A DNA stretch of 64,000 nucleotides from NCBI GenBank assembly GCA_016702505.1, contig JADJDU010000008.1, positions 170,135 through 234,134 on the forward strand. Reading direction: 5' to 3'. The stretch is from Microthrixaceae bacterium. GTDB lineage: Bacteria > Actinomycetota > Acidimicrobiia > Acidimicrobiales > Iamiaceae. The notes under the pieces are model-generated. The model saw only the letters and a program-made list of their open reading frames with translations. It was not told the DNA's origin and did no database searches. The translations under genes were made by a program, and so were the position numbers. Positions 27,635 through 36,625 of the stretch are shown one piece after another (the stretch's first letter is position 1; each line of letters starts with the position of its first letter).

Positions 27635-27727
27635 TCATGGTGTGTGCGCGCCGGTGATGTAGGACCGGTCAGGTCGAGGTCCTAAGGTTCACCCCGGCCT
27701 CATCCACCCTCCACCGAGCGTTCCCGC

Positions 27728-28099
27728 GTGCCTCAACTGCTGCTTACCATCTTGCTGATCGCCATCGGATGGTTCTTCCTCATCAGACCGCAACAGGCCC
27801 GGGTCCGTGAACAACGCCAGATGGTGGCCAACCTCACAGTCGGAGACCAAGTGATCACCGCGGGCGGAATCCACGGACGGATCACCGGTCTCGAAACCGA
27901 GACGGTGCTGATCGAGTTGGCTCCGGGCGTGGAGGTGACCCTGGCCCGGGCCGCGGTAGTCCGCCTCCTGACCAACCCGGCAGCAGATGGTGCCAGTGGT
28001 GAGGCTCGGTCCGACCAACGTTCCGAAGGTATTCCGATGGTCAACTCAGACAACAAGAACGAGCCCGACGAGGGCATGGAGCGGGGAGTGCACTCGTGA
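27728..28099 (+). CDS. yajC: Preprotein translocase subunit YajC
   Basis: A 123-residue protein starting at GTG 27728. One N-terminal helix (LLLTILLIAIGWFFLI) leads into RPQQARVREQRQM and the conserved LTVGDQVITAGGIHGRI core. An acidic tail follows. YajC associates with SecDF to assist secretion. It overlaps secD by four bases. Confidence 0.92.
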   Translation: MPQLLLTILLIAIGWFFLIRPQQARVREQRQMVANLTVGDQVITAGGIHGRITGLETETVLIELAPGVEVTLARAAVVRLLTNPAADGASGEARSDQRSEGIPMVNSDNKNEPDEGMERGVHS

Positions 28100-29970
28100 A
28101 GCGGAGACAGTTGCTGGTTCCTCTCATCGCCATGCTGGTGGTGTCGTTCGGAGGCTTGGCTCTGGCCAAGGCCACCTCGACCAGCCCGGTGTTGGGGCTC
28201 GACCTTCAGGGTGGGTTCTCGGTTGTGTTGCAGGCCAAGGAGGTGAACGGTCGACTTCCCTCTGAGGAATCGGTCGACAAGGCCATGGAAATCATCCGCC
28301 AGCGAGTGGACGGTCTCGGCGTGGCCGAGCCCGACATCAGTCGCCAAGGTCGAACCGTGGTCATCCAGCTTCCCGGCGTCAAGAACCGCGCCCAGGCCGA
28401 ATCGCTGGTCGGTTGCACCGCCCGCCTCGAGTTCAGGCCCGTTCTCAGCCGGGCCATCAATCCGAACTCACCGGGACTGAGCCCGGCCACGTCAGGCTCG
28501 ACCGCCCCGGCAGACCCAACGACGACCACGTCAACAGGTGCCGGCACCACGGCGGTTCCCGGCGAGTCGACCACCACCGCGGTCGGTGCATCCACGACCG
28601 CGACCACGGCGGCAGAGACCTCTGAGCCGGAGACCGAAGGTGGCTCCAGCGAGACCGGAATGGCCGAGTTCGAAGGTGGGGCCGTGGGGCTTGCACCCGG
28701 AGAGGGCGCTCTCCCGGTGCAGTTCGCGCCTACGACTACGACCCCGCCGACCACCACCGAGATCCCCACCACCACGGCACCCACCACCACGGCGCCCTCC
28801 ACGACGGTGCCAGCGACCACGGCGTCGACTGCCACAACGGTGGTCGACGGTTCATCGACCACGACCACCACCGCTGCGGGCGCAGGTTCGTCTGGTAGCG
28901 GCAGCTCGGCGGCGTGCGGCTCCTCGGGGGTCACGGTCGACCCGCCGATCGACAGCACCGGCCTTCCCGAAGGGGCGGTGAACCTGCTGTCCGAAGACGG
29001 AAGCATCATCTACACGTTGGGCCCCGTGGCCATGGAGGGAGACTCCCTTTCCAAGGCCGATGCCGTGCTCACCAACGGCGAGTGGCAGGTTGTCACCGCG
29101 GTCAAGCGCAGCCAGGTGAAGAAGGCCAACGAGGCCTTCAACGCCTGCTACGAGGGTGCCGAGACCTGCCCGGCGGTGGGTGGGACGAATGGGTCCATTG
29201 CCATCGTTCTCGACGGCGTTGTCCTATCGGCCCCCGCCGTCTAAGGCCCAGACCTGGCCTCAAACGACAGCTTCCAGATATCAGGTGACTTCACCGAAGG
29301 AGAAGCCAAGGACCTCGCCCTCGTCCTTCGCTATGGCTCGCTCCCCGTCGAGTTCGAACAGGCTGCCCTCCGCCAGGTGTCGGCCACCCTCGGCAGTGAC
29401 TCGCTTCGAGCTGGCCTGCTCGCCGGCGCCATCGGCATCGCCGCGCTCTGCCTGTACATGATCCTCTACTACCGGGGCTTCGGGTTGGTCGTGGTGGTGA
29501 GCCTGCTGGTGTGGATGGCGCTGATGTACGGCGTGGTGTGCCTCCTGTCCGAAAGCCAGGGGCTGGCGCTTTCTCTGGCCGGAATAACCGGGATCATCGT
29601 GTCGGTGGGAACCACCGTCGACACCTATGTGGTGGTCTTCGAGCGGGTCAAGGACGAGGTTCGAAAGGGTCGCAGCATCAGGCGGGCCACCGAGGTCGGC
29701 TACCACCACGGCATCCGCACCGTGCTGACGGCCAACGGTGCTGCATTCATCGGTGCGTTCCTGCTGTGGTACCTCACCGTTGGGCCAGTGCGAGGTTTCG
29801 CCTACTTCCTGGGGATTTCGGTGATCGTCGACCTGACGGTGGCCATCTTCTTCACCAGGCCTCTCATCTTGTTGATGTCTCGGTCGCCACGGTTCGCCAA
29901 CTCCCGACTGTTCGGGCTCGGGGCCGCCACGGACCGGGCCACTTCCTCGCCCAAGGCGGTCACGGCATGA
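28096..29970 (+). CDS. secD: Protein translocase subunit SecD, interrupted by an in-frame TAA
   Basis: The GTG 28096 frame encodes an N-terminal helix, GLDLQGGFSVVLQ and the periplasmic P1 domain up to LDGVVLSAPAV, then meets TAA at 29242-29244. The same frame continues without a shift: ISGDFTEGEAKDLALVLRYG, then five membrane helices with GTTVDTYVVVFERVKDE, to TGA at 29970. Joining the two parts gives a complete SecD of about 624 residues. CAA to TAA (Gln to stop) is one transition. P1 also carries a Thr/Ser/Pro-rich insertion of about 135 residues (nt 28490-28910). SecD with SecF uses the proton gradient to help export. Either the stop is a sequence error or SecD is made as two pieces; the second part has a possible TTG/GTG restart near 29377. 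Confidence 0.88.
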
Positions 29971-31388
29971 GTACATCGGAGAAGAAGATCAGCGAACCCA
30001 CCGGTGGCGCGGCAGAAACCTCCAGCATCTGGTCCCGGCTCTACAACGGTGAGACCGACTTCGACATCGTCGGTCGGTGGAAGGTCTGGTTCGTTGGTTC
30101 AGGCCTGGCCATCGCCATCGGCTTGGTGTCGGTGGTCGGCAGCGGCCTCAACCTGGGTATCGACTTCACCGGCGGAACGGTGTGGGAGGTGGCGGCCGGC
30201 AAGGCCGACGTGGCCGAGGTATCGGCCGCCCTCACCGACCTCGGTTACCAGGATGCCCAGGTCCAAGAGGTCACCCAGAACAGCGACGGCAACTCCAAGA
30301 GCTTCCTGCGAGTCGAAGCCGCGTCCGAGGTCGACCCAGCCCCTGCCACCGACAAGGCGCTGGCCAAAGCTCGCTCCGGACTCGACGGGCTGATCGACGA
30401 TGCTCCCGCCGCGGTGGTGGGAGGCCTTCGAGGAGTACGAGATGACCTGTCGGGGGTGACCGGTCCGTTCGCCAAACCCGTTCCCGATCCGCTGGTTGCC
30501 CTTCAGGCCGAAATCGACGCGCTGCCGGGCAAGGTCGAGGATGCCAAGGACCAGGCGGCCAAGGTCGCGGCATACCGGGCGTCGATCAACAAGATGACCA
30601 GTGAGGTCGAGGACCTCGTGGATCTCGAAGCCGCCGAGCGGGCCCGTCTCAGCCAAGACGTCACCGACGTCCTGACCCGGCTGACCGGCACCCCCGAGGC
30701 CGAGGTCACCATCGACACGGTGGGACCGTCCTGGGGACAACAGATCTCCGACAAGGCACAGAGTGCGTTGGTGGTGTTCCTGGCCGCCATCACCATCTTC
30801 ATCACCATCCGATTCGAGCTGCAGATGGCCATCGCCACCGTTGTGGCCCTGTTCCACGATCTCATCGTGGTGGTGGGTCTGTACTCGTTGTTCAACTTCC
30901 CGGTCACCCCGGCCACGGTCATCGCCCTGTTGACCATGCTCGGCTTCTCCATCTACGACGGCATCGTGGTGTTCGACCGAGTCGACGAGAACACCGGTCT
31001 GGCCTCGGGAACCAAGCCGAAGATGACCTACAGCGAGATGGCCAACCTCTCCCTCAACCAGGTGTTGATGCGGTCGTTGAACACATCGATCACCACGCTC
31101 CTGCCGATCGTGTCGGTTCTGCTGGTGGGCTCGGTGGCGCTGGGCGCGTCCACCCTGGAGGAGTACGGGATCGCACTGTTCTTGGGTCTGCTGTCCGGCG
31201 CCTACTCGTCCCTGTTCATCGCAACCCCGTTGTTGGCCTTACTCAAGGAACGTGAGCCCCGGTTCCGAGAGGGTCGTGAGACAGTCTTGGCTCGCCGCTC
31301 CGGTGCCACCGATGGTCCCGCGGATTTGGCCGACAACCCGGTGGCGCCAGGTTCGGCACCCCGACCCCGAAAGAAGAGCTCCCGATGA
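29967..31388 (+). CDS. secF: Protein translocase subunit SecF
   Basis: A 473-residue protein. ATG 29967 overlaps the secD stop. The first helix (WKVWFVGSGLAIAIGLVS) precedes LGIDFTGGTVWEV. The periplasmic part has an extra helical insertion of about 110 residues (nt 30340-30690, Asp/Ala/Lys-rich, coiled-coil-like), so the protein is longer than the usual 300-400 residues. The C-terminal helices contain TMLGFSIYDGIVVFDRVDEN, the SecF signature. It overlaps apt by ATGA. Confidence 0.93.
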   Translation: MSTSEKKISEPTGGAAETSSIWSRLYNGETDFDIVGRWKVWFVGSGLAIAIGLVSVVGSGLNLGIDFTGGTVWEVAAGKADVAEVSAALTDLGYQDAQVQEVTQNSDGNSKSFLRVEAASEVDPAPATDKALAKARSGLDGLIDDAPAAVVGGLRGVRDDLSGVTGPFAKPVPDPLVALQAEIDALPGKVEDAKDQAAKVAAYRASINKMTSEVEDLVDLEAAERARLSQDVTDVLTRLTGTPEAEVTIDTVGPSWGQQISDKAQSALVVFLAAITIFITIRFELQMAIATVVALFHDLIVVVGLYSLFNFPVTPATVIALLTMLGFSIYDGIVVFDRVDENTGLASGTKPKMTYSEMANLSLNQVLMRSLNTSITTLLPIVSVLLVGSVALGASTLEEYGIALFLGLLSGAYSSLFIATPLLALLKEREPRFREGRETVLARRSGATDGPADLADNPVAPGSAPRPRKKSSR

Positions 31389-31966
31389 CCGAGCAGAGTC
31401 CCAGTTCCGTTTCGTCGGAGACCGTTGCCGGTTCGGGGATCGACCTGTCAGGTGTGCTCGGGGATCTGATCCGTGACGTGCCCGACTTCCCCCGCGCTGG
31501 GGTGATGTTCAAGGACATCACCCCCATGCTGGCCTCGGGCGGAGCCTTCGCCGCGTGTATCGAGGCACTGTCCGCCGCGTTCGCGGATCATCCGGTCGAC
31601 AAGGTGATCGGGGTGGAGGCCCGAGGCTTCATCCTGGCTGCACCGGTTGCGCTGCGGTTGGGCGTGGGGTTCGTGCCCGTTCGCAAGCCTGGGAAGCTGC
31701 CATGGGAGACCGAGACCCAGGAGTACTCCCTGGAGTACGGAACCGACCACCTGCAGATCCACCGAGACGCCATCCGGCCCGGCGAGCGGGTTCTGATCGT
31801 GGACGACGTGTTGGCCACCGGTGGAACGGCCACAGCCGCGGCGCGGCTGGTCGAGGGGGTCGGTGGTGAGCTGATCGGGTTCGGGTTCCTGATGGAACTG
31901 GCGTTCTTGGCCGGCCGCGACGGAATCGGCTCGTACCCGATCCACACCCTGCTGACCTACGGCTGA
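31385..31966 (+). CDS. apt: Adenine phosphoribosyltransferase
   Basis: A 193-residue purine-salvage enzyme that makes AMP from adenine and PRPP. The PRPP-binding motif is VLIVDDVLATGGTATAA. FPRAGVMFKDITPML and GVEARGFILAAPVA are typical of Apt. About 20 N-terminal residues are a Ser-rich extension. The secF-apt-relA order is standard in actinobacteria. Confidence 0.95.
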   Translation: MTEQSPSSVSSETVAGSGIDLSGVLGDLIRDVPDFPRAGVMFKDITPMLASGGAFAACIEALSAAFADHPVDKVIGVEARGFILAAPVALRLGVGFVPVRKPGKLPWETETQEYSLEYGTDHLQIHRDAIRPGERVLIVDDVLATGGTATAAARLVEGVGGELIGFGFLMELAFLAGRDGIGSYPIHTLLTYG

Positions 31967-32033
31967 CGAGGCCGGCGCTTCTCGCTGGGCAGGCAGCACC
32001 CGCGGGCTGCCCGACGATCCCTAGGCTGGTGGC

Positions 32034-34257
32034 ATGTCGACCGTGAGCCGGGTTCTGCCGTGGCGACTGTCCAGCGCGCCGGCATCGGTGGAGTTGGCTC
32101 CGCTGTTGGCGTCGTTTCGGAGTCATCAGCCCAAGTCGACCACTGCCCTCATAACCCAGGCCTACGACCTGGCCGCCAGTGCCCACTCGGGCCAGGTCCG
32201 CCGCACCGGGGAGCCATACATCCAACACCCGTTGTCGGTGGCGCAGATCGTGGCCGACATGGGGTTGGACGACGTCACCATCGCCGCCGCCCTTCTGCAC
32301 GACTCGGTCGAGGACACCGGTGTCGGTCTCGAGGAGCTGAGCCGCCGCTTCGGTCCAGATGTGGCCGGCATCGTCGACGGTGTCACCAAGCTCGACCGGG
32401 TCCAGTTCGATTCGAAGCAGGCCCAGCAGGCCGCGTCCATGCGAAAGATGCTGGTGGCCATGGCTCAGGACCTGAGGGTCCTGATGATCAAGCTGGCCGA
32501 CCGTCTGCACAACATGCGAACCCTCGGTGCGATGTCGCCTGAGGCGCAGACCCGTATCGCCAGAGAGACCCTCGACGTTTACGCCCCGCTCGCGCACCGG
32601 CTCGGCATGCAGGATCTCAAACAACAACTCGAAGACCTGAGCTTCGCGACGCTTCACCCCAAGCAGTACGCCGAGATCGACCACATGGTGTCGACCCGGG
32701 CGCCGGAGCGAGAGCTGTACCTGGCCCAGGTGCTCGAACAGGTCCGCCAACGCCTCGACGAGTTGGGCGTAGACGCCGATGTGAGCGGTCGGCCGAAGCA
32801 CCTGTGGAGCATCTACGAGAAGATGGTGGTCAAGGGTCGCCAGTTCGACGACATCTACGATTTGGTCGGTATCCGGGTCCTGGTCGAATCGGTGCGTGAC
32901 TGCTACGCCGCTCTGGGTTCGATCCACGCCACGTGGCGTCCGGTGCAAGGGCGGTTCAAGGACTACGTGGCCATGCCCAAGTTCAACCTCTACCAGTCCC
33001 TGCACACCACCGTCGTCGGACCGCAGGGGAAACCGCTGGAGGTACAGCTCCGAACCCGAGAGATGCACCAGCGCGCCGAGTTCGGGGTGGCGGCCCATTT
33101 CGCGTACAAGATCGGTTCGCCCACCGACGAGCTGGCCTGGCTCAACCGGATAGTCGACTGGCAGCAGGAGACATCTGATCCCGCCCAGTTCATGGAGACG
33201 TTGAAGGTAGATCTCGAACAGGACGAGGTCTATGTGTTCACCCCTAAGGGTCGGGTCGTCACCATGGCCAAGGGGGCCACGCCAATCGACTTCGCCTACG
33301 CCGTCCACACCGAGGTAGGCCACTCCTGCGTCGGGGCCCGGGTCAACGGCCGTCTGGTCGCCTTGAGCCATCAACTCACCTCGGGTGACACGTGTGAGAT
33401 ATTCACCTCCAAGGTGGAGGGCACCGGGCCCAGTCGAGACTGGTTGCAGATCGTCAACACTCCGCGAGCGGCCAACAAGATCCGCCAGTGGTTCTCGCGG
33501 GAACGGCGCGAGGACGCCCGCGAGTCTGGGCGGGAGGACCTGCAAAAGCAGCTCCGACGGGAGGGGTTGCCCACTCAGAAGCTGCCTCCGTCGGTCCTGG
33601 CCGAGGTGGCCAGCGGCCTCAACTACCTCGACGTCGATGCCCTGTACACGGCCATCGGCGAACACCACGTCTCGGCTCAGTCCGTCGTCGCCCGGATCAG
33701 CAAGGCGTTGCGCACCGGGGATGGTCGGGAGGAACAGCTGCCCACCACGGTGCAACGTCGGCGTAGCACCCAGATCACCCGCCCGGGCGCAGGTGTCCAT
33801 GTCGAGGGACTCAGACGACGTGATGGTGCGCCTGTCGCGGTGCTGCACGCCAGTTCCCGGAGACGAGATAATCGGGTTCGTCACCCGCGGGCGTGGCGTG
33901 TCGGTGCACAGGGCCGACTGTGCCAACGCCGGTTCGTTGCGATCTGGGCAGCGGGACCGGCTGATCGAAGTCGAGTGGGACGAGGATTTCTCCGGGGGCA
34001 CGTTCGTGGCCTCGATCGAGGTCCGGGCGATCGATCGGCCCCGCCTGTTGCGAGATGTGTCCAGTGCGCTGGCCGACAACCACGTGAACATCCTCACCTG
34101 CACCATGAATGCAGGCGGGGATCGGGTGGCATCGATGCGCTTCGACGTGGAGCTTGGCGATCCGTCGCACCTGGGTCTCGTGCTCGGCGCCATCCGGGGG
34201 ATCGAGGGCGTGTACGAGACCTATCGGGTGTTACCGGGATCGGCACCCGGCTCCTGA
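32034..34257 (+). CDS. relA: RelA/SpoT (p)ppGpp synthetase/hydrolase, frameshifted in the C-terminal part
   Basis: ATG 32034 opens a bifunctional Rsh. The hydrolase HD domain contains ALLHDSVEDTG, the synthetase domain has LVGIRVLV, QGRFKDYVAMPK and YQSLHTTVVG, and the TGS domain reads VFTPKGRVVTMAKG. At 33813 an extra A shifts the frame. The uncorrected frame runs to 34295 as Arg-rich nonsense. Removing one base gives VEGLDDVMVRLSRCCTPVPGD, the conserved CC motif, then the ACT domain (IDRPRLLRDVSSALADN) ending at TGA 34255-34257. The protein sets the stringent-response alarmone level. If the lesion is real, the enzyme loses only its regulatory zinc-finger and ACT regions and could be deregulated; a sequence error is also likely. 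Confidence 0.9.
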
Positions 34258-34266
34258 TCCGGTACC

Positions 34267-35193
34267 GTGCCCGCGGTGGTAGCCGCCGTCGATGACCTGA
34301 TCGCCCCGGACTCACCGGACTGGTTCCGCCGGGCCCTGCATACGCCGTTCTTCGATGAACACGTCGAGGTGGATGGGACGCCCATCCACTACCTGGCCTG
34401 GGGTGAACCGGGGCGTCGCGGGATCGTGTTCGTGCATGGTGGCGGCGCCCATGCCCACTGGTGGACCCACGTGGCCGCCCATTACTCGCGGCAGTACCGG
34501 GTAGCGGCGATCGACCTGTCCGGACATGGGGACAGCGGCTGGCGCCAGAAGTACAGCCTCGAACAGTGGTCGGCTGAGGTCATGTCGGTGGCTGCCGACG
34601 CCGGTATGCAAGGTCCGCCGGTGCTGATCGGCCACTCGATGGGTGGGTTCGTCACCATCACCACCGCGGCGCTCCACTCCGACGCGTTGGCCGGGGTAAT
34701 AGTGGTCGACTCGCCGGTGGCCGCCATCGATCCCGAGATCGGCGCGTCACGGGCTGGTCAGGCGTTCGGCCAACCGAAGGTGTACCCGACCGCCGCCGAC
34801 GCGCTGGGACGGTTTCGAACGGTTCCGTCCCAGGCCCACTACCTGGATTACGTGATGCACCACGTTGCTCGGCGCTCGCTGCGGGCGGTGGACGGTGGTT
34901 TCAGCTGGAAGTTCGACCACAACCTGTTCAACGCATTCTCGGGCAGCATCCGGTCGGTGGCCCTGCCCTATCTGCCCGAGGTGCGATGTCGGTTCGCGTT
35001 GTTGCGGGCCGAGTTCGGCCTGGTCACGCCAGACATCGGGGACTCCATGTACGAGATGCTCGGTCGCAACGCTCCGGTGGTGGAGATCCCCGAAGCCGGC
35101 CACCACCCGATGTTGGACGAACCGTTGGTGTTGACCACGGCCGTCCGGACGCTCCTAGCCGACTGGGACCACTCCGAGCCGCACCGTCGCTGA
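34267..35193 (+). CDS. Alpha/beta hydrolase
   Basis: A 308-residue hydrolase, GTG 34267. The oxyanion loop is VFVHGGGAHAHWW, the nucleophile elbow GHSMGG lies at about residue 120, the acid is probably in the RAEFGLVTPDIGD region, and the catalytic histidine is in PEAGHHPMLDEP. The substrate is unknown; esterases, lipases and C-C hydrolases share this layout. It starts 9 bp after the corrected end of relA. Confidence 0.88.
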   Translation: MPAVVAAVDDLIAPDSPDWFRRALHTPFFDEHVEVDGTPIHYLAWGEPGRRGIVFVHGGGAHAHWWTHVAAHYSRQYRVAAIDLSGHGDSGWRQKYSLEQWSAEVMSVAADAGMQGPPVLIGHSMGGFVTITTAALHSDALAGVIVVDSPVAAIDPEIGASRAGQAFGQPKVYPTAADALGRFRTVPSQAHYLDYVMHHVARRSLRAVDGGFSWKFDHNLFNAFSGSIRSVALPYLPEVRCRFALLRAEFGLVTPDIGDSMYEMLGRNAPVVEIPEAGHHPMLDEPLVLTTAVRTLLADWDHSEPHRR

Positions 35194-35257
35194 CGGCACC
35201 GACCCCGAGGCATTGCGTTTCGGGGGCCGATCGGTGGGCCGGTAGCGTTGTGCACTC

Positions 35258-36625
35258 ATGGCCAGAGCCAAGTTCCAGGCCCCCAAGGGCACCCAGGACA
35301 TCCTCCCCCCGGTGTCGGCTCGGTGGGAAGCGTTGTTGGCCACCTACGCCGCCGTCGTGGAACGGGCTGGCTACGGGCTGGTCCAGTCCCCCATGTTCGA
35401 AGAGATCGGCGTGTTCCAGCGCGAGTCCGAAGGGGCCGACGCCGTTCGCAAGGAGATGTACGACTTCGACGACAAGGGTGGCCGTCGTATCGCTCTACGG
35501 CCAGAAGGCACGGCATCGGTGGTGCGGGCCTTCGTCCAGCACCAGCCGGTGCTGCCTTGGAAGGTCTGGTACGCCACCCCAGCCTTCCGCTACGAGAACG
35601 TCCAGGCCGGCCGCTATCGCCAGCACCACCAGGTGGGTCTCGAGCTCCTCGGTTCGGCTGACCCCGACGCCGATGTGGAGGTGATCTCCCTGGGGGCGGA
35701 GTTCTTGGCCGCCCTCGGTCTGCGCCAGGTGGTACTCCAGCTCAACACCATGGGGACGGTCGGGGACCGGGTGCGCTACGTCGAAGCGCTTCGGGTCTGG
35801 TTGGCCGACAGGATCGGTGACCTAGCCGAGGAGGACCGGGACAAGGCCGTACAGCACCCAATGAGGGCCCTGGATTCCAAACGACGCCAGACCCGCGAGG
35901 CCACCGCTGACGCCCCGGTCATCGCTGATTACCTGTCGCCCGAGAGCCAGGCTCGCTTCAACAGGGTGACCGACGGGCTCGATGCCTTGGGGATCAGCTA
36001 CTCGCTGGCCCCACGGTTGGTGCGCGGTTTTGACTATTACACCCACACCACCTTCGAGTTCGTGCCCACCACCGTCGACAACGCCCAGGCCACGATCCTG
36101 GGTGGAGGTCGCTACGACGGCTTGGTCGAGGAGCTGGGCGGTCAACCGACCCCCGGAATCGGTTTCGGGTCCGGGATAGAGCGCCTGCTCATCGCCTGCG
36201 ATGCAGAGTCGGTGTTCCCGGCACCCACGTCGCGGATCGACGTCTTCGTCGTGGATGTCACCGGTGGGGACCAGGCTCGAGACATCACCGCCATGTTGAG
36301 GTCTCAGTCGATCCGCTGCGATCGGGCCTTCGACGGTCGGGCTATGCGAGCCCAGATGAAGGCGGCGGACCGCTCGGGGGCAGCGCTGGCCGTGATCGTC
36401 GGAGACCAAGAAGTGGCGGACGAGGTGGTGACGGTACGTCCCCTGCGCAATGACTTCGGCGGCGACCAGCTCACCGTCCCCAGAGCCGAACTCGTGGACC
36501 GAATCGCTTCCTTGCTGGGATCGGGGCCGGTGGCGGTGTCGCCGCGTCCCTCTGCTGCGGGCGAAGATCAACATCCGGGAGACGATGGTGTCGTCTCCAC
36601 TGACCTCACCGAGGAGCGACAGTGA
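35258..36625 (+). CDS. hisS: Histidyl-tRNA synthetase
   Basis: A 455-residue class II enzyme. KGTQDILPP marks the N-terminus, YDFDDKGGRRIALRPEGT holds motif 2 residues, VRGFDYYTHTTFEF is the histidine-specific loop, and GGGRYDGL precedes motif 3 (GFGSGIERL). A C-terminal anticodon domain and a 30-residue acidic tail follow. The stop overlaps aspS (GTGA). Confidence 0.96.
   Translation: MARAKFQAPKGTQDILPPVSARWEALLATYAAVVERAGYGLVQSPMFEEIGVFQRESEGADAVRKEMYDFDDKGGRRIALRPEGTASVVRAFVQHQPVLPWKVWYATPAFRYENVQAGRYRQHHQVGLELLGSADPDADVEVISLGAEFLAALGLRQVVLQLNTMGTVGDRVRYVEALRVWLADRIGDLAEEDRDKAVQHPMRALDSKRRQTREATADAPVIADYLSPESQARFNRVTDGLDALGISYSLAPRLVRGFDYYTHTTFEFVPTTVDNAQATILGGGRYDGLVEELGGQPTPGIGFGSGIERLLIACDAESVFPAPTSRIDVFVVDVTGGDQARDITAMLRSQSIRCDRAFDGRAMRAQMKAADRSGAALAVIVGDQEVADEVVTVRPLRNDFGGDQLTVPRAELVDRIASLLGSGPVAVSPRPSAAGEDQHPGDDGVVSTDLTEERQ

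Noticed and set aside
29242..29244. Reassignment of TAA to glutamine
   Set aside because: TAA ends other genes in the window normally (for example aroB, ruvB and pepQ), so a code change is not supported.
31629..34193. An 854-codon open frame on the minus strand opposite apt and relA
   Set aside because: Same cause: it mirrors relA, is Leu/His/Gly-rich, and has no recognisable domain.
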